Shown one piece after another: positions 6,146 to 6,495 of a DNA stretch of 6,495 bases. Source of the stretch: Rhizobium sp. Q54 (GTDB lineage Bacteria > Pseudomonadota > Alphaproteobacteria > Rhizobiales > Beijerinckiaceae); assembly GCA_945901195.1 (NCBI GenBank), contig CAMDKB010000265.1, positions 1 through 6,495 on the forward strand, written 5' to 3'. The notes under the pieces are model-generated. The model did not search any database and was not told the origin of the DNA. It saw only the letters and a list, made by a program, of their open reading frames with translations. The position numbers and the translations under genes were made by a program. Positions within the stretch are counted from its first letter, which is position 1, and the number at the start of each line of letters is the position of its first letter.

Positions 6146-6345
6146 GTTGAGTCTCTCACGAGACGCCGGGGATCGCGGTGATCAGCACAACAGTCCACCA
6201 GCTTTCAGTGAGTTTCGAACACCCTACGGAGTGCTCAGGTCCGCCGCATCTCCTGGGTCCGTGGGGTCGGCTGGCTGGTGATGGGTTAGGAGTGGCCTCC
6301 TCAGATCTGTTGCCGGCCGGCCACCTGTTCGGGTATTGTGAAGTA
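6146..6345. other. GC-rich, foldable non-coding stretch (possible ncRNA or mobile-element remnant)
   Basis: No convincing protein is encoded on either strand: the short frames here have no family resemblance. Several complementary segments are visible: GTCTC-TCAC-GAGAC (6151-6164), GATC-N5-GATC (6171-6183), CACCAGC (6196-6202) with GCTGGTG (6274-6280), enclosing CTCAGG (6234-6239) with CCTGGG (6252-6257), and GTGGCC (6292-6297) with GGCCAC (6319-6324), whose loop holds CCTCCTC. Together these suggest a structured RNA, but the strand cannot be decided. It does not resemble tmRNA, RNase P RNA, SRP RNA or a riboswitch known to me. Structured non-coding ends of IS110-type elements (bridge RNA) are one possibility, unproven. 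Confidence 0.3.
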
Positions 6346-6350
6346 AAAAG

Positions 6351-6495
6351 GTAACTGCCCAGGTTCCTTCCTGCCACCGTGATTTTTATCCGATTTTCCT
6401 GGACCTATGAACCGGTTTCCGATTCAAGCATCGGATGGTCGCTGAATCGCCAGACGTTCCGTCCCGGGAAGAGCTGATCGCGCTGGTTCAGGCGC
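6351..6495 (+). mobile_element. Left end of an IS66-like insertion sequence (partial)
   Basis: The inferred element begins with GTAACTGCCCAGG at 6351; IS66-family terminal repeats characteristically start GTAA. Eighty-four bases later an ATG opens a peptide resembling the N-terminus of IS66-type transposases. If correct, an 8-bp target duplication would be expected, with GTAAAAAG (6343-6350) as one copy. The other end lies outside the window, so neither the inverted repeat nor the duplication can be checked. The call rests on two weak signals that agree. Confidence 0.45.
6435..6495 (+). CDS. Probable IS66-like transposase, N-terminal fragment (runs off right edge)
   Basis: Twenty codons are visible after the ATG at 6435, including VPSREELIALVQA. 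An in-frame TGA at 6408-6410 and no other start codon between them fix this ATG as the start if the frame is real. 'SREELIALV-x-A' followed by a coiled coil is the usual opening of the single-ORF IS66 transposases (DUF6444-type N-terminus). No clear Shine-Dalgarno is seen. The main alternative is the N-terminus of RNase R, which also starts with an 'SREE/D-L-x-A-x' segment and lies near pleD in some rhizobia; the GTAA terminus upstream favours the transposase. Confidence 0.45.
   Translation, partial: MVAESPDVPSREELIALVQA

Noticed and set aside
6093..6377. Short frames on both strands in the gap after pleD (62 and 73 residues)
   Set aside because: Neither has a ribosome site, a family resemblance or a plausible composition; the segment looks non-coding.
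1..6495. CRISPR array, tRNA or rRNA genes, toxin-antitoxin or phage-defence cassette
   Set aside because: No repeated spacer pattern, tRNA-like fold or recognisable defence gene was seen; the genes are conserved chromosomal ones.

Overview
The window looks like a chromosomal segment of an alphaproteobacterium, most likely Hyphomicrobiales (Rhizobiales). The basis is the divK-pleD pair, a DUF1849/EipB periplasmic protein, a DinB polymerase with an N-terminal four-cysteine module, a DUF3572 protein, several GANTC (CcrM) sites near gene starts, and moderately high GC. The exact genus cannot be read from the sequence.

Layout: (1) Positions 1-105 are the end of an IS5-like insertion sequence. The first codons of its transposase run off the left edge on the minus strand, and the element abuts a CTAG. 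(2) 126-1390, minus strand: a ridA-type gene followed by a glycerophosphodiester phosphodiesterase gene, joined by an ATGA overlap. (3) 1391-1536: divergent intergenic region. (4) 1537-2370, plus: eipB-like (DUF1849) periplasmic protein. (5) 2383-3992, minus: DUF3572 gene then dinB (Pol IV), joined by a TAATG overlap. (6) 3993-4114: divergent intergenic region with GANTC sites at both ends. (7) 4115-5908, plus: divK and pleD, the cell-fate response regulator and the c-di-GMP synthase of the alphaproteobacterial polarity circuit. (8) 5909-6350: about 440 bp without a recognisable gene. Its first part is AT-rich and carries many TTAA tetramers and a perfect inverted repeat. Its second part is GC-rich and able to fold, and may hold a non-coding RNA or a mobile-element remnant. 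(9) 6351-6495: probable left end of an IS66-like element with the N-terminus of its transposase running off the right edge.

How it works together: the core is ordinary and conserved. DivK and PleD connect cell-cycle phosphorelay to c-di-GMP, EipB serves the envelope, DinB does translesion synthesis, and RidA and the GDPD are housekeeping enzymes. What is unusual is that insertion-sequence ends bracket this block at both edges. The gene often found after pleD (rpmG) is absent from the roughly 590 bp that follow it here. No clearly new multi-gene system is visible. The least explained parts are the structured gap at 6146-6345, the DUF3572-dinB coupling, and the operator-like palindrome at 6061-6078.
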